A stretch of 64,000 bases of DNA from JAHEAO01 sp942492375 (GCA_942492375.1 CALOEL010000014.1:124001-188000), one strand, 5' to 3'; positions 8,484-17,094 are shown, numbered from the stretch's first letter. Program-made: numbers and translations. The notes: generated from the sequence alone by a model not told the origin.

Positions 8484-10529
8484 TCAGATGTCCTTGAGCA
8501 ACCTGAGCGCGTCGTAGATTGCCGCATGGGTGTTGCGGGCCGACACGGCGTCGCCGATGCGGAACAGCTGTAATCGCCCGTCCGGGTTGCGGGTGATCGT
8601 CTGCGGCCGTCCCTCGGTCAGGGCATGGTAGTCTACCTCGCCGCCGTTCGAGCTTTCGTCTTTCAGCGCGAAATAAAGATCGTCGAGCGGCAGCGTGCCG
8701 TAATTGATCACCACCTGATCATAGTCCGCGCTGTAGCTGTGGTCGCTGTAGTCGGTGCCGATCGTCGCGGTCAGCTTGTTGCCGGTGCGCGTGACACCCA
8801 GCAGCCTGCGGGTGACGGTGAAGGTCACGTCCTTGTCCTGCAGGCTGCGCATGTAGGGCACCAGGTTCATTCCCATGATTTCAGGCGCGAAGACCCGGTC
8901 GGGGGTCATCACCTCGACCTTCGATCCTGCCGTCGCGGCCACCTCGGCTGCCTGCAGGCCCGGATGGTCGCCGCTCTCGTCATAGATCAGCACATTCTCA
9001 GCGGGTTTCACGTCGCCCGAAATGATGTCCCAACTGCTGACCACATGGTCCGTCTCGCGATCGGTCTCGAACAGCCGGGTATTGGGCAGCCCACCGGTCG
9101 CCACGATCACCACATCGGGGTCGAGCGCGGTCACGTCCTCCGCCTCGGCCCAGCTGCTGAAGCGGAATTCCACGTCGCGCGCCGCGCATTGCGCCATCCG
9201 CCAGTCGATGATCCCGATCATGTCGCGCCGGCGCGGAGATTGCGCCGTCAGCCGGACCTGCCCGCCGGGATCGGCAGCGGCCTCGAACACGGTCACGTCA
9301 TGGCCCCGTTCGGCGGCGACGCGCGCGGCCTCCAGCCCACCGGGACCCGCGCCGACGACGACGACCTTGCGGGGCCGTTCCGCCCGCGCGATCCGGTGCG
9401 GCATCGTGAGTTCGCGACCCGTCGCGGCATTGTGGATGCAGAGCGCCTCGCCCGCCTGGTAGATCCGGTCGAGGCAATAGGTGGCGCCGACGCATGGGCG
9501 GATATCGTCTTCGCGGCCCTCCACGATCTTTTGCACGATATGCGGATCGGCCATATGGGCGCGGGTCATCCCGACCATATCCAGCAGGCCGGCCGCGACC
9601 GCATGGCGCGCGGTGGCCACATCGGGGATCTTGGCGGCGTGGAATGTCGGCATCCCGGTGGCCTTCCTAACCTCGCCCGCGAAATCGAGATGCGGCGCGC
9701 TTTTCATTCCCTGCACCGGGATCACGTCGGTCATGGCCGGATCGGTATGGATGCGGCCGCGGATCACGTTCAGGAAATCGACCTGCCCGGTCGCGGCGAG
9801 ATACTTCGATATCTCGATGCCTTCTTCGGGCGTGATGCCGCCTTTCTGCGCCTCGTCCGCGGTGTAGCGGAAGCCGACGATGAACTCGCCGCCCACCCGC
9901 TTGCGGATCGCCGCCAGCACATCCATCGGAAAGCGCAGCCGGTTCTCCAGCGTATCGGCGCCGTAGGGGCCGGTCAGGTCGTTGGTCAGCGGCGACCAGA
10001 ACTGGTCCAGCAGGTGGCCATAGACCTGCAACTCGATCCCGTCCATGCCGCCGGCCTTCATCCGCTCGGCGGCATCGGCGAAGTCCTCAATGATGCGGGC
10101 AATGTCCCAGTCCTCGATCAGTTTGGGGAAGGCGCGGTGCGCCGGCTCGCGGTGGCGCGAGGACGAGACCGAGGGCAGCCAGTCGCCCTTGTTCCAGGTG
10201 GTGCGGCGGCCAAGATGGGTCAGCTGGATCATCACCGCGCAACCATGGTCGTGGCAGGCATCGGTGAGGTTGCGGATCCATGGCACAACCTCGTCCTTGT
10301 ACGCGAGAACGTTGTTGAAAACGGGCGGGCTGTCGCGGCTGACAGCCGCCGATCCGGCAGTCATCGCCAGCGCCACGCCGGCCTTTGCCCGCTCCTCGTG
10401 ATAGGCGCGGTAACGTTCCTTGGGCATCCCGTCCTCGGGATAGGCCGGTTCATGCGCCGTGGTCATGATTCGGTTGCGCAGCGTCAGGTGCTTAAGTTGG
10501 TAAGGTTGCAGCAGCGGGTCGGCAGGCAT
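8484..10529 (-). CDS. DgcA-like FMN/FAD amine demethylase (OYE-like), second paralogue
   Basis: Protein of 681 residues with the same layout as its neighbour: TIM barrel (opening LKHLTLRNRIMTTAHEPAY), cysteine motif, then FAD/NAD(P) region (VVVVGAGPGGLEAARVAAERG). It strongly recalls DgcA, a subunit of dimethylglycine demethylase in pseudomonads; this is a memory-based match. The iron-sulfur motif reads CVGATYC plus a Cys eleven residues on, so one of the usual four cysteines is Ala. The ATG at 10529 follows GAGGGGCCTCC and lies 9 bases after the MttB-family stop. It probably removes methyl groups from the product of the methyltransferase. Confidence 0.82.
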   Translation of the reverse strand: MPADPLLQPYQLKHLTLRNRIMTTAHEPAYPEDGMPKERYRAYHEERAKAGVALAMTAGSAAVSRDSPPVFNNVLAYKDEVVPWIRNLTDACHDHGCAVMIQLTHLGRRTTWNKGDWLPSVSSSRHREPAHRAFPKLIEDWDIARIIEDFADAAERMKAGGMDGIELQVYGHLLDQFWSPLTNDLTGPYGADTLENRLRFPMDVLAAIRKRVGGEFIVGFRYTADEAQKGGITPEEGIEISKYLAATGQVDFLNVIRGRIHTDPAMTDVIPVQGMKSAPHLDFAGEVRKATGMPTFHAAKIPDVATARHAVAAGLLDMVGMTRAHMADPHIVQKIVEGREDDIRPCVGATYCLDRIYQAGEALCIHNAATGRELTMPHRIARAERPRKVVVVGAGPGGLEAARVAAERGHDVTVFEAAADPGGQVRLTAQSPRRRDMIGIIDWRMAQCAARDVEFRFSSWAEAEDVTALDPDVVIVATGGLPNTRLFETDRETDHVVSSWDIISGDVKPAENVLIYDESGDHPGLQAAEVAATAGSKVEVMTPDRVFAPEIMGMNLVPYMRSLQDKDVTFTVTRRLLGVTRTGNKLTATIGTDYSDHSYSADYDQVVINYGTLPLDDLYFALKDESSNGGEVDYHALTEGRPQTITRNPDGRLQLFRIGDAVSARNTHAAIYDALRLLKDI

Positions 10530-10538
10530 GGAGGCCCC

Positions 10539-12113
10539 TCAATACCAGGCGTCAGGCATCGACGCCTTCTTCTTCGCGATAAACTCCAGCAGCGCCTCGT
10601 CAAGCGCGGGATCGAGCGGCGGCTCCTCGTAGCTCGCCAAGGTCTCCTTCCAGCGCGCATTGGCGCGGCTGGCCATGTCGACCCGGCCGTTTTCGTTCCA
10701 GGTCTCCCAGGGCAGGTTGTCGTCCAGCGCGCTGTCGTAATAGGCGGTCTTGTAATGACGCAGCGTGTGAGCGGTGGAAAACAGGTGCTGGCCGGGTCCG
10801 AGTTCGGCCAGCGCTTCGAAGGCGAGCGTATCCTCATTCACCTCGACGCCTTTCAGGTAGGCATGCATGGCGCCGCAGAGATCGGTGTCCATCACGAACT
10901 TTTCGTAGGACATCGACAACAGGCCGTCCAGGAAGCCGGCGCAATGCAGAATGTAGTTCGCGCCGCACTGCACCGCCGACATCATCGACATCATCGCCTG
11001 CTGCATTGCCTGACCGTCCGGCAGCTTCGACGTGCTGAAATTTCCCGCGCAGCGCAGCGGCATGTTCAGCCGCCTCGCAAGCTGCCCCATCACCAGCGAT
11101 CCCAGCGCCGGCTCTGGCGTGCCAAAGGTGGGCGAGCCGGAGCGCATCGCCATCGACGACTGGAACGAGGCCAAAATCGTCGGCGCTCCCGGCCGAACCA
11201 GCTGGGTCAGCGCGCAGGAGGCCATGCTTTCCGCCAGGCAATGTGCCACCGATCCCGCCATCGTCAGCGGCGACACTGCGCCGCCCAGCAAGAACGGCAG
11301 ATGGATCGAGCCCTGTCCCGCTGCCGCGTAGGTCCGGATACCGCGCGTGGTGATCCCGTCGAGCACCAGCGGCGAAGTCGTGTTGAAATTCCCCATGATC
11401 ACGCAGTGATCCTCGACAAAGCCCGGGCCGAACAGGATGCGGCACATCTCGATGCTGTCCTCGGCCCGTTCCGGCGCGGTGATTGAGCCAAGGAAGGCCC
11501 GGTCGGAATAGCGGATGTGCGAATAGACCATGTCGAGATGGCGCTTGTTCACCGCGATGTCGGTCGGTTCGCAGATCGTGCCGCCGGAATGGTGCAGCCA
11601 GGGGCTGGACTGGCCAAGCTTGATGAAGTTGCGGAAATCCTCGATCGTGCCATAGCGGCGGCCACCTTCCAGGTCGATCACGAAGGGCGAGCCGTAGGAA
11701 GGCGCAAACACCACGGCGTCGCCGCCGATCTGGACTGACCGCGCAGGGTTGCGGGCATGCTGAGTGAAGCGGGCCGGCGCGGTCTTCAGCAATTCGCGGA
11801 TCATGCCGGGGGCGAACCTGATGTTCCAGGATTCTCCGGTCAGCGCCGTGACCTTTCCTCCCGCGGCGCGGAACAGTTCGACGGTTTCCGGGTCCTCGCG
11901 AAACTCGATGCCGATTTCCGCGAGGATCCGGTCGGCTGTCCCCTCGATCCGGAGCAGGCTCTCTTCTTCAAGCAGATCATAGGTGGGTATGCCGCGGGTG
12001 ATGAACGGCACTTCAAGATGCGGGTTCTGTCCCGGTGTCGCGCTGCGTGGCGCTGCATCTCGGCCCCGCGCCCGGCGTTTCGAGATAGCTGCCGCGATTG
12101 CCGCTTCCTTCAT
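10539..12113 (-). CDS. MttB-superfamily (trimethylamine methyltransferase family) protein, non-pyrrolysine
   Basis: Methyltransferase of 524 residues in the MttB superfamily. Known members move a methyl group from trimethylamine, glycine betaine, proline betaine or carnitine to a corrinoid protein. The frame has no internal amber codon, so this is a non-pyrrolysine member like MtgB and MtpB. The ATG at 12113 is chosen over a TTG at 12146 because GGAGG lies 7 bases upstream of it. It is the first gene of the leftward operon with two demethylase-like genes and the Lpd-like gene, and is divergent from a TetR gene. No corrinoid protein or corrinoid:THF methyltransferase gene is in the window. The substrate is probably a quaternary amine. 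Confidence 0.85.
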   Translation of the reverse strand: MKEAAIAAAISKRRARGRDAAPRSATPGQNPHLEVPFITRGIPTYDLLEEESLLRIEGTADRILAEIGIEFREDPETVELFRAAGGKVTALTGESWNIRFAPGMIRELLKTAPARFTQHARNPARSVQIGGDAVVFAPSYGSPFVIDLEGGRRYGTIEDFRNFIKLGQSSPWLHHSGGTICEPTDIAVNKRHLDMVYSHIRYSDRAFLGSITAPERAEDSIEMCRILFGPGFVEDHCVIMGNFNTTSPLVLDGITTRGIRTYAAAGQGSIHLPFLLGGAVSPLTMAGSVAHCLAESMASCALTQLVRPGAPTILASFQSSMAMRSGSPTFGTPEPALGSLVMGQLARRLNMPLRCAGNFSTSKLPDGQAMQQAMMSMMSAVQCGANYILHCAGFLDGLLSMSYEKFVMDTDLCGAMHAYLKGVEVNEDTLAFEALAELGPGQHLFSTAHTLRHYKTAYYDSALDDNLPWETWNENGRVDMASRANARWKETLASYEEPPLDPALDEALLEFIAKKKASMPDAWY

Positions 12114-12158
12114 CCCCGAGCCTCCGACTCGATCAAGCTGACTCAACTGTTCGCATTA

Positions 12159-12174
12159 TTGACACTTATGTCAA
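12159..12174. promoter_or_regulatory. Palindromic TetR-type operator between the mttB-like and tetR genes
   Basis: TTGACA-CTTA-TGTCAA is a 6-bp perfect inverted repeat with a 4-base spacer, 20 bases before the TetR ATG (12194) and 46 bases before the MttB-like ATG (12113). The left arm is also a perfect -35 hexamer, so a bound repressor would block a promoter. Assignment to the adjacent TetR protein is by position. Confidence 0.6.
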
Positions 12175-12193
12175 GAAATTCCATGATCGCGGT

Positions 12194-12832
12194 ATGAACA
12201 TCTTCGACCCCACCCGACCTACCGCGAACGCCACCGATGAAGCCTGGCTACGGGCTGCCTATGAGGTGCTGACGGAAAGTGGTATCGAAGCGGTGAAGAT
12301 CATGTCGCTGGCCAAGCGTCTGGACGTGACCCGAACCAGCTTTTACTGGCATTTCGCGGACCGCGATGCGCTGCTCGAAACGATGGTGCGGCACTGGGAG
12401 GACAAGAATACAGGCAACCTCTCTGCCCGTTGCGACGCCTATGCAGAGACGATCGTCGAGGCGATATTCAACTTGTTCGACTGCTGGCTTGACGATGGTC
12501 TTTTCGATTCCCGGCTGGATCTTGCAATCCGAAACTGGGCGCGCAACGATCCGGCGTTGCAGGCCCGACTTGATCTGGCGGACGAGCGCCGCATTGGCGC
12601 AATGCAGGCGATCTTCCTTCGCTTCGGCTACGACAAGACCGACGCCGACATCCGGGCGCGCACCATGCTTTACACCCAGATCGGCTATATCTCGATGCAG
12701 GTCGCCGAGACCCTGCAACAGCGCTTGGCCCGAATGGCCGGCTATGTCGAGGTCTTCACCGGTCGGAAACCCGATCCCGCCGAATGGCGCCGGTTTCTGG
12801 CACGGCATCAGGGTCCAGGCAGGGCCGGCTGA
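12194..12832 (+). CDS. TetR/AcrR-family transcriptional regulator
   Basis: Regulator of 212 residues. A TetR N-terminal helix-turn-helix covers about residues 15-60 (WLRAAYEVLTESGIEAVKIMSLAKRLDVTRTSFYWHF, with TRTSFYWHF as the recognition helix). An all-helical ligand domain follows. ATG 12194 was preferred over one at 12098, because the earlier start would overlap the divergent mttB-like gene and read through the palindrome. No clear ribosome site is seen. It is divergent from the methyltransferase-demethylase operon and very likely its repressor. Confidence 0.88.
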   Translation: MNIFDPTRPTANATDEAWLRAAYEVLTESGIEAVKIMSLAKRLDVTRTSFYWHFADRDALLETMVRHWEDKNTGNLSARCDAYAETIVEAIFNLFDCWLDDGLFDSRLDLAIRNWARNDPALQARLDLADERRIGAMQAIFLRFGYDKTDADIRARTMLYTQIGYISMQVAETLQQRLARMAGYVEVFTGRKPDPAEWRRFLARHQGPGRAG

Positions 12833-12906
12833 CCAAAGCCCCGCTGAAAATCCGGCGATTGGACCTGGCCATGCTGGACATTTTCCGACAGAGCAAATTA
12901 GGTATC

Positions 12907-12936
12907 CCGGCTGGTCGGCCGCAGCCGCCAAGCCGG
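12907..12936 (+). terminator. Possible hairpin between tetR and the TRAP binding-protein gene
   Basis: CCGGCT (12907-12912) pairs with AGCCGG (12931-12936), and inside it CGGC pairs with GCCG. It lies 75 bases after the TetR stop and 53 before the next gene. No U tract follows, so it may be a weak terminator or a leader structure. Confidence 0.3.
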
Positions 12937-12989
12937 AGCTAACAACAATGGCGCCCGGCGCTGAGTCATAATCAAAAGGGAGGTCCTTC

Positions 12990-14084
12990 ATGGATCGTCG
13001 TTCATTCATCAAACGAGCTGGCGCGCTTGGCGCCGGCGCAACCGCTGCCGGTCTGGCCGCACCTGCCGTGGCGCAGGGCAACACGACCTGGCGCATGGTC
13101 ACCACCTGGCCCAAGAACTTTCCCGGCCTAGGTGTCGGCGCGCAGCGTCTGGCCGACCGCATCACGGCCGCCTCGGGCGGGCGGCTGACTATTCAGGTCT
13201 ATTCGGCAGGCGAACTGGTGCCGCCATTGCAGTCGCTCGATGCGGTGATCGACGGCACCGCCGAGATGAGCCATGGCGCCGCCTATTACTGGCAGAACAA
13301 GTCGCCGGCTCTTTCGTTCTTCACCGGCGTCCCCTACGGCATGACCAGTCGGGAACTGACCGCCTGGGTCCGCTTCATGGGCGGACAGGAGATCTGGGAT
13401 GAGATCTATGACCAGTTCGGCGTTCAGGGCTTCCTGTCGGGCGATACGGGCACCCAGGCGGGCGGCTGGTTCAAGAACGAGTTGACCGGCGTTGACAGCA
13501 TCAACGGTCTACGCTTCCGCACGCCAGGGCTTGGCGGTAGTGTGTGGGAGAAGCTTGGCGCAACGGTCACCAACATGGCAGCCGGCGAGATCTTTCAGGC
13601 GCTGCAATCGGGCACGCTCGATGCCGCCGAGTTCGTCGGCCCCTACAACGATCTTGCGCTTGGCTTCCATCAGGTCGCCAAGAACTATTACTTCCCCTCC
13701 TTCGTCGAGCCGGGTCTTGCGACCGAGCTTGTCGTTGACAAGGCGAAGTACCAGGAATTGCCAGAGGATCTGCAGGCGATCATCCGCGATGTCAGCCAGG
13801 CCGAATACGACATGGTCTCGTCCGACTTCTACGCCAATGATCCGCGGGCGCTGCAAACACTGATCAACGATCACGGCGTGCAGGTTCGCGCTTTTCCCGA
13901 AGAGATCCTGGAAGCTGGCGCAAAAGCGGCGGCAGAGGTCATCGGCGCGATGCGCGACAATGCCGATCCGCTGGTCAAGAAGACTGCCGAGCATTTCATC
14001 GAGTCGCTCAACACCGTGCGCACCCGTACTGCGCAAATCGACACACCGTTCCAGGTTGCCCGAGAGAAATACTTCACGATCTGA
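12990..14084 (+). CDS. TRAP transporter substrate-binding protein (DctP/TakP type)
   Basis: Periplasmic binding protein of 364 residues. It has a twin-arginine signal (DRRSFIKRAGALGAGATAAG, cut near AVAQG), common in TakP-type TRAP binding proteins that bind 2-oxo acids or related carboxylates. The conserved substrate-binding region appears in GLRFRTPGLGGSVWEKLGAT at about residues 173-192. AAGGGAGGT lies before the ATG. No TRAP membrane genes are adjacent; a small/large pair of matching type lies 5 kb away on the other strand (19245-21211). A strong terminator follows, so it is likely a single-gene unit or read with tetR. Confidence 0.9.
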   Translation: MDRRSFIKRAGALGAGATAAGLAAPAVAQGNTTWRMVTTWPKNFPGLGVGAQRLADRITAASGGRLTIQVYSAGELVPPLQSLDAVIDGTAEMSHGAAYYWQNKSPALSFFTGVPYGMTSRELTAWVRFMGGQEIWDEIYDQFGVQGFLSGDTGTQAGGWFKNELTGVDSINGLRFRTPGLGGSVWEKLGATVTNMAAGEIFQALQSGTLDAAEFVGPYNDLALGFHQVAKNYYFPSFVEPGLATELVVDKAKYQELPEDLQAIIRDVSQAEYDMVSSDFYANDPRALQTLINDHGVQVRAFPEEILEAGAKAAAEVIGAMRDNADPLVKKTAEHFIESLNTVRTRTAQIDTPFQVAREKYFTI

Positions 14085-14102
14085 ACCGAGGCGCGAAACG
14101 AG

Positions 14103-14126
14103 GCGGCGGGCTTGTTGGCCCGCCGC
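14103..14126 (+). terminator. Rho-independent-type terminator after the TRAP binding-protein gene
   Basis: Perfect 9-bp stem GCGGCGGGC - TTGTTG - GCCCGCCGC, 18 bases after the stop codon, followed by TCTTCATTT. It sits between two convergent genes and may serve the NCS1 gene from the other side as well. Confidence 0.75.
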
Positions 14127-14184
14127 TCTTCATTTGTCACCTGCTGACCCAATTTCACTTCCGCCGGCCGTGCAGTCGTTCTCG

Positions 14185-15615
14185 TCAGACTGCGTGCGAA
14201 CTTCTGCAACGGAAATAGTAGATCGCTCCGCCCAAAGCGGCGCCTATGATCCACGCATAGCCCGCGAGTTGACCCAAGACCGGAACCCACACGGTCGCGA
14301 CCGAGAAGATTGCCGCGATGCCGAATGCTACAAGCGCATTGTCGTTCCAGCCATTGCGGAAGTGGTAAGTTCCGCCTTCCATGTCGTAGAGGTCGTCGCG
14401 CTTCAGTTCTTGTTTCCGCAGGACATAGTAGTCGACGATCATGATTCCGTAGAGCGGGGCGAGGGTCGCGCCAAGGGTATTGACGAAGCCGCTGATGCCA
14501 AATTGGCTGATGAAGCTTGTCCACAATCCGCCGATTACCAGTGCGAAGACCGAAGTTATCAATCCAGCCTTGCGGAAACTGATCTTCGACGGCGCCAGAT
14601 TGGCGATGCCGTTCACGGCGGGAATGAAGTTGGCGACGAGGTTGATGCCGACTGTCGCGGCGAAGAAGGTTATTGCCGCGACGACGCCAAGTACAACACT
14701 GTCCGTGCGCCCGACGATTTCGGTCGGGTTGATGATCTCCTCGCCATAGACGACCGCTGCACCTGCTGTCGTAAGCAGCGCGAGGGCCGAGAACAGGATC
14801 ATGTTGAAAGGCAGGCCCGCGAGATTTCCACGGATCATCGCCGTCTTGTCCTTTGCATATCTCGAGAAATCGCTGAAGTTGATCATCACCGCCGCGAAAT
14901 AGGCCACCATGGTTCCGATGATGGCGATGAAGCCAGCAATCTCTGTCCCCCATGTGGCTTCAGGATTCGCGAATATCGTCTGTGCCCGCGACAGAAGTTG
15001 TCCGTCCGATTTCACCCAGAGAACGACAACGAGGCCGATCATCACCGCGTATACGAAGGGGCCGGCAATGTTCAGGAACGTCTCGACCCAATCCATGCCG
15101 TGCCAGAAAATCCAGATATGGAAGCCCCAGACAATAAAGAAGGAGATCCAGTCGACCGTAGTCAGGCCGAGCATCTCCGCGCCGCCGGTGATCCCGGTCA
15201 CGGACCGGATAAGGAGGGCCAGGGCGGTCGACGCGAAGTAGACCTGCACGCCGTACCAGAAGACCGCGACAGTCGCGCGCAGGACGGCGGGCAGCTTGGC
15301 GCCGCTTGTTCCCATGCTGGCCCGGGCGAAGACCGGATAGGGAATTCCATAGCGCTCGCCCGCCGCTCCGGAAAGATTGACGAGGAACATCACGAGCAAG
15401 GCAGCGACGATGAGCGCGGCGAAGGCTGTCCATCCGCTCACGCCGTAGGAAATGAAGAGCGAGGCGACGAGCGAATATCCGAATAGCGACTGGATGTCAT
15501 TCGCCCAAACGTTGAAGATGGCGAACCAACCCCAGGACTTTTCTTCCTTCGTCACCGGATTAAGCGTATCGCCGTCTCGCTCTGCGATTACGCCTTCGGC
15601 GGTCATACTTTGCAT
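14185..15615 (-). CDS. NCS1-family nucleobase/allantoin cation symporter
   Basis: Polytopic inner-membrane transporter of 476 residues. The N-terminal part NPVTKEEKSWGWFAIFNVWAND and the following GYSLVASLFISYGVSGW are typical of NCS1 proteins (purine, pyrimidine, allantoin, hydantoin carriers such as PucI and Mhp1). About 12 hydrophobic segments can be traced. The ATG at 15615 has AGGGAGAAG upstream. It is divergent from a GntR/FCD regulator, which probably controls it. No purine, pyrimidine or hydantoin catabolic enzyme is nearby, so substrate is open. Confidence 0.9.
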   Translation of the reverse strand: MQSMTAEGVIAERDGDTLNPVTKEEKSWGWFAIFNVWANDIQSLFGYSLVASLFISYGVSGWTAFAALIVAALLVMFLVNLSGAAGERYGIPYPVFARASMGTSGAKLPAVLRATVAVFWYGVQVYFASTALALLIRSVTGITGGAEMLGLTTVDWISFFIVWGFHIWIFWHGMDWVETFLNIAGPFVYAVMIGLVVVLWVKSDGQLLSRAQTIFANPEATWGTEIAGFIAIIGTMVAYFAAVMINFSDFSRYAKDKTAMIRGNLAGLPFNMILFSALALLTTAGAAVVYGEEIINPTEIVGRTDSVVLGVVAAITFFAATVGINLVANFIPAVNGIANLAPSKISFRKAGLITSVFALVIGGLWTSFISQFGISGFVNTLGATLAPLYGIMIVDYYVLRKQELKRDDLYDMEGGTYHFRNGWNDNALVAFGIAAIFSVATVWVPVLGQLAGYAWIIGAALGGAIYYFRCRSSHAV

Positions 15616-15811
15616 GTGTCTTCTCCCTTTCTGATGGCTTGCCGCTTGCCACGGTCGTTGCGTCCGGCTTTGGAAAATGGCCGGTGGGACATCTGCTATT
15701 GCACCTGATATGTTAGCTGTTATCTTATAAATGGATACTCTGGAAATTGCGAAGGGACCTTCAAAAAATGCAAGGCAATCAACTGGTCAATCGGCGCGGT
15801 GCGGCACCGTC

Positions 15812-16498
15812 ATGACCGATCGTTCAGTGGATGGGATCTCGGCACCGAACGCGGCACCCGACTTGCTGACGGAACGCGCTCATTTGGCGCTGATCGAACG
15901 CCTGCGCGATGGGCGACTGAAAAGCGGCGGCTTCCTGTCTATGCCGATGCTGGTCGAGCAGCTTGAATTTCCGATCGCGGCGGTGCGCGATGCGGTGAAG
16001 CGCGCGGAGGCCTGTGGATTGGTCACGGTGCTTCCGAAACGCGGTGTCATGGTCATGGATGCGGGACCGAAGACCACACGGGAATGCTTGGATCTACGTG
16101 CTATTTTCGACTGCGAAGGAGCAAGGCGTCTTATCGAGAACCGGGGGGAAATTCCGCTGGCGCAACTCAGGGAGGCGCATGAGCGCCTGCGCGAAGAAGC
16201 CCAGACGAGGATGACTTCGGATTTGCCGCGCCGTGCGATCGAGACTGATCTCTTGTTGCATGATGCGCTGTCGGCCGGACTCGGATCGCAGCTTGCTGTG
16301 CGGCTCTACGACGAGAATCGCGACCGGATCGCGGTCATCCAGAACACCCGACCCTTCCTGGCAGACCGCATCGCATCGGCAATGTCAGAGCATCTGGATA
16401 TCATCGCCGCGATGGAGGCCCGCGATATCGATGCGGCACTAGCCACCATCCGCGCTCATCTGCGTAGCACGCTGCGCTGGTGGGGTGTCGGCGCCTGA
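15812..16498 (+). CDS. GntR-family regulator with FCD ligand domain
   Basis: Regulator of 228 residues from the ATG at 15812; an in-frame ATG at 15731 would add 27 residues that look unlike the family and has no ribosome site. A winged helix-turn-helix covers roughly residues 15-80 (LRDGRLKSGGFLSMPMLVEQ to PKRGVMVMDAG). An FCD helical ligand domain follows with DLRAIFDCEGARRL, EIDLL-like EtDLLLHDALS and the terminal HLDIIAAMEARD, which supplies metal- or ligand-binding His and Asp. It is divergent from the NCS1 permease gene and likely regulates it. Confidence 0.85.
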   Translation: MTDRSVDGISAPNAAPDLLTERAHLALIERLRDGRLKSGGFLSMPMLVEQLEFPIAAVRDAVKRAEACGLVTVLPKRGVMVMDAGPKTTRECLDLRAIFDCEGARRLIENRGEIPLAQLREAHERLREEAQTRMTSDLPRRAIETDLLLHDALSAGLGSQLAVRLYDENRDRIAVIQNTRPFLADRIASAMSEHLDIIAAMEARDIDAALATIRAHLRSTLRWWGVGA

Positions 16499-16533
16499 AT
16501 GGGCAGTGCATCACGCTATCTCCTAACCCGACT

Positions 16534-17004
16534 CTATACCTCGACGAAGAACTCGCGAGCCTCCTTGACCACCTCCATGACGGCATAGGAGTTGGTCTGC
16601 CGGATACCGGGCAGCTTGCTGATCCGGTCACCCAGAACCTCTCGGAAATGGGTCATGTCGCGGGTGCGCACGATCAGGACATAGTCGAATGACCCGGCGA
16701 CCATCAGGCAGGATTCGATTTCTTTGATGCCCTGCACCGCCTTGTTGAACTCTTCCAGATAGTTGTCCGATGTCGCAGCCATCGAGATCTGCACGACAGA
16801 AAGGTGATTGAACCCCAGCAGGCCGGGGTCAACGACGGCAACGTATTTTCGGATCAGCCCACGGCTTTCCAAGCGCTTCACGCGCTCTGAACAGGGCGTA
16901 TTCGTCAGGTTCACCCGCGAGGCCAGTTCGACGATGGACAGCCGCCCATTGGCTTGAAGTTCGTTCAGAATCCGCCGGTCGATTCGATCTAATTCTCTGA
17001 GCAT
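16534..17004 (-). CDS. Lrp/AsnC-family transcriptional regulator
   Basis: Regulator of 156 residues. The helix-turn-helix is at about residues 5-60 (LDRIDRRILNELQANGRLSIVELASRVNLT, then SERVKRLESRGLI). The C-terminal RAM ligand/oligomer domain contains GIKEIESCLMVAGSFDYVLIV. The ATG at 17004 lies two bases from a palindrome and has no Shine-Dalgarno sequence. It is divergent from uspA and the alanine symporter gene. Lrp-type proteins often respond to the amino acid whose transport they control, so alanine or a similar amino acid is a fair guess for the ligand. Confidence 0.92.
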   Translation of the reverse strand: MLRELDRIDRRILNELQANGRLSIVELASRVNLTNTPCSERVKRLESRGLIRKYVAVVDPGLLGFNHLSVVQISMAATSDNYLEEFNKAVQGIKEIESCLMVAGSFDYVLIVRTRDMTHFREVLGDRISKLPGIRQTNSYAVMEVVKEAREFFVEV

Positions 17005-17005
17005 C

Positions 17006-17020
17006 TAGTGATTTTTACTA
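17006..17020. promoter_or_regulatory. Lrp-type palindrome, site 1
   Basis: TAGTG-ATTTT-TACTA, one mismatch from a perfect 5-bp inverted repeat with 5-base spacer, immediately upstream of the Lrp ATG. It matches the layout and arms of site 2. Its position suggests autorepression. Confidence 0.5.
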
Positions 17021-17079
17021 TTTATGACCGCCTATTAAACATATTTTCCTGCATTCTGACTGAGAAAAGCGCCACTCGC

Positions 17080-17094
17080 TAGTGAAAACCACTA
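17080..17094. promoter_or_regulatory. Lrp-type palindrome, site 2
   Basis: TAGTG-AAAAC-CACTA, a perfect inverted repeat, 74 bp (about seven helical turns) from site 1, so both sites face the same side of the helix. The region between them is AT-rich. It lies about 95 bases upstream of uspA. Confidence 0.5.

Noticed and set aside
7256..8497. A 413-codon open frame on the plus strand
   Set aside because: Antisense to the demethylase-like gene; composition typical of a shadow frame.
8625..11486. A 953-codon open frame on the plus strand
   Set aside because: It is antisense to the DgcA-like and MttB-like genes, has low-complexity Arg/His-rich translation and no family motif; a GC-rich third-position shadow.
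10539..12113. Possible pyrrolysine in the MttB-like protein
   Set aside because: The frame is open to full length with no in-frame amber codon, and no pyl genes are in the window.
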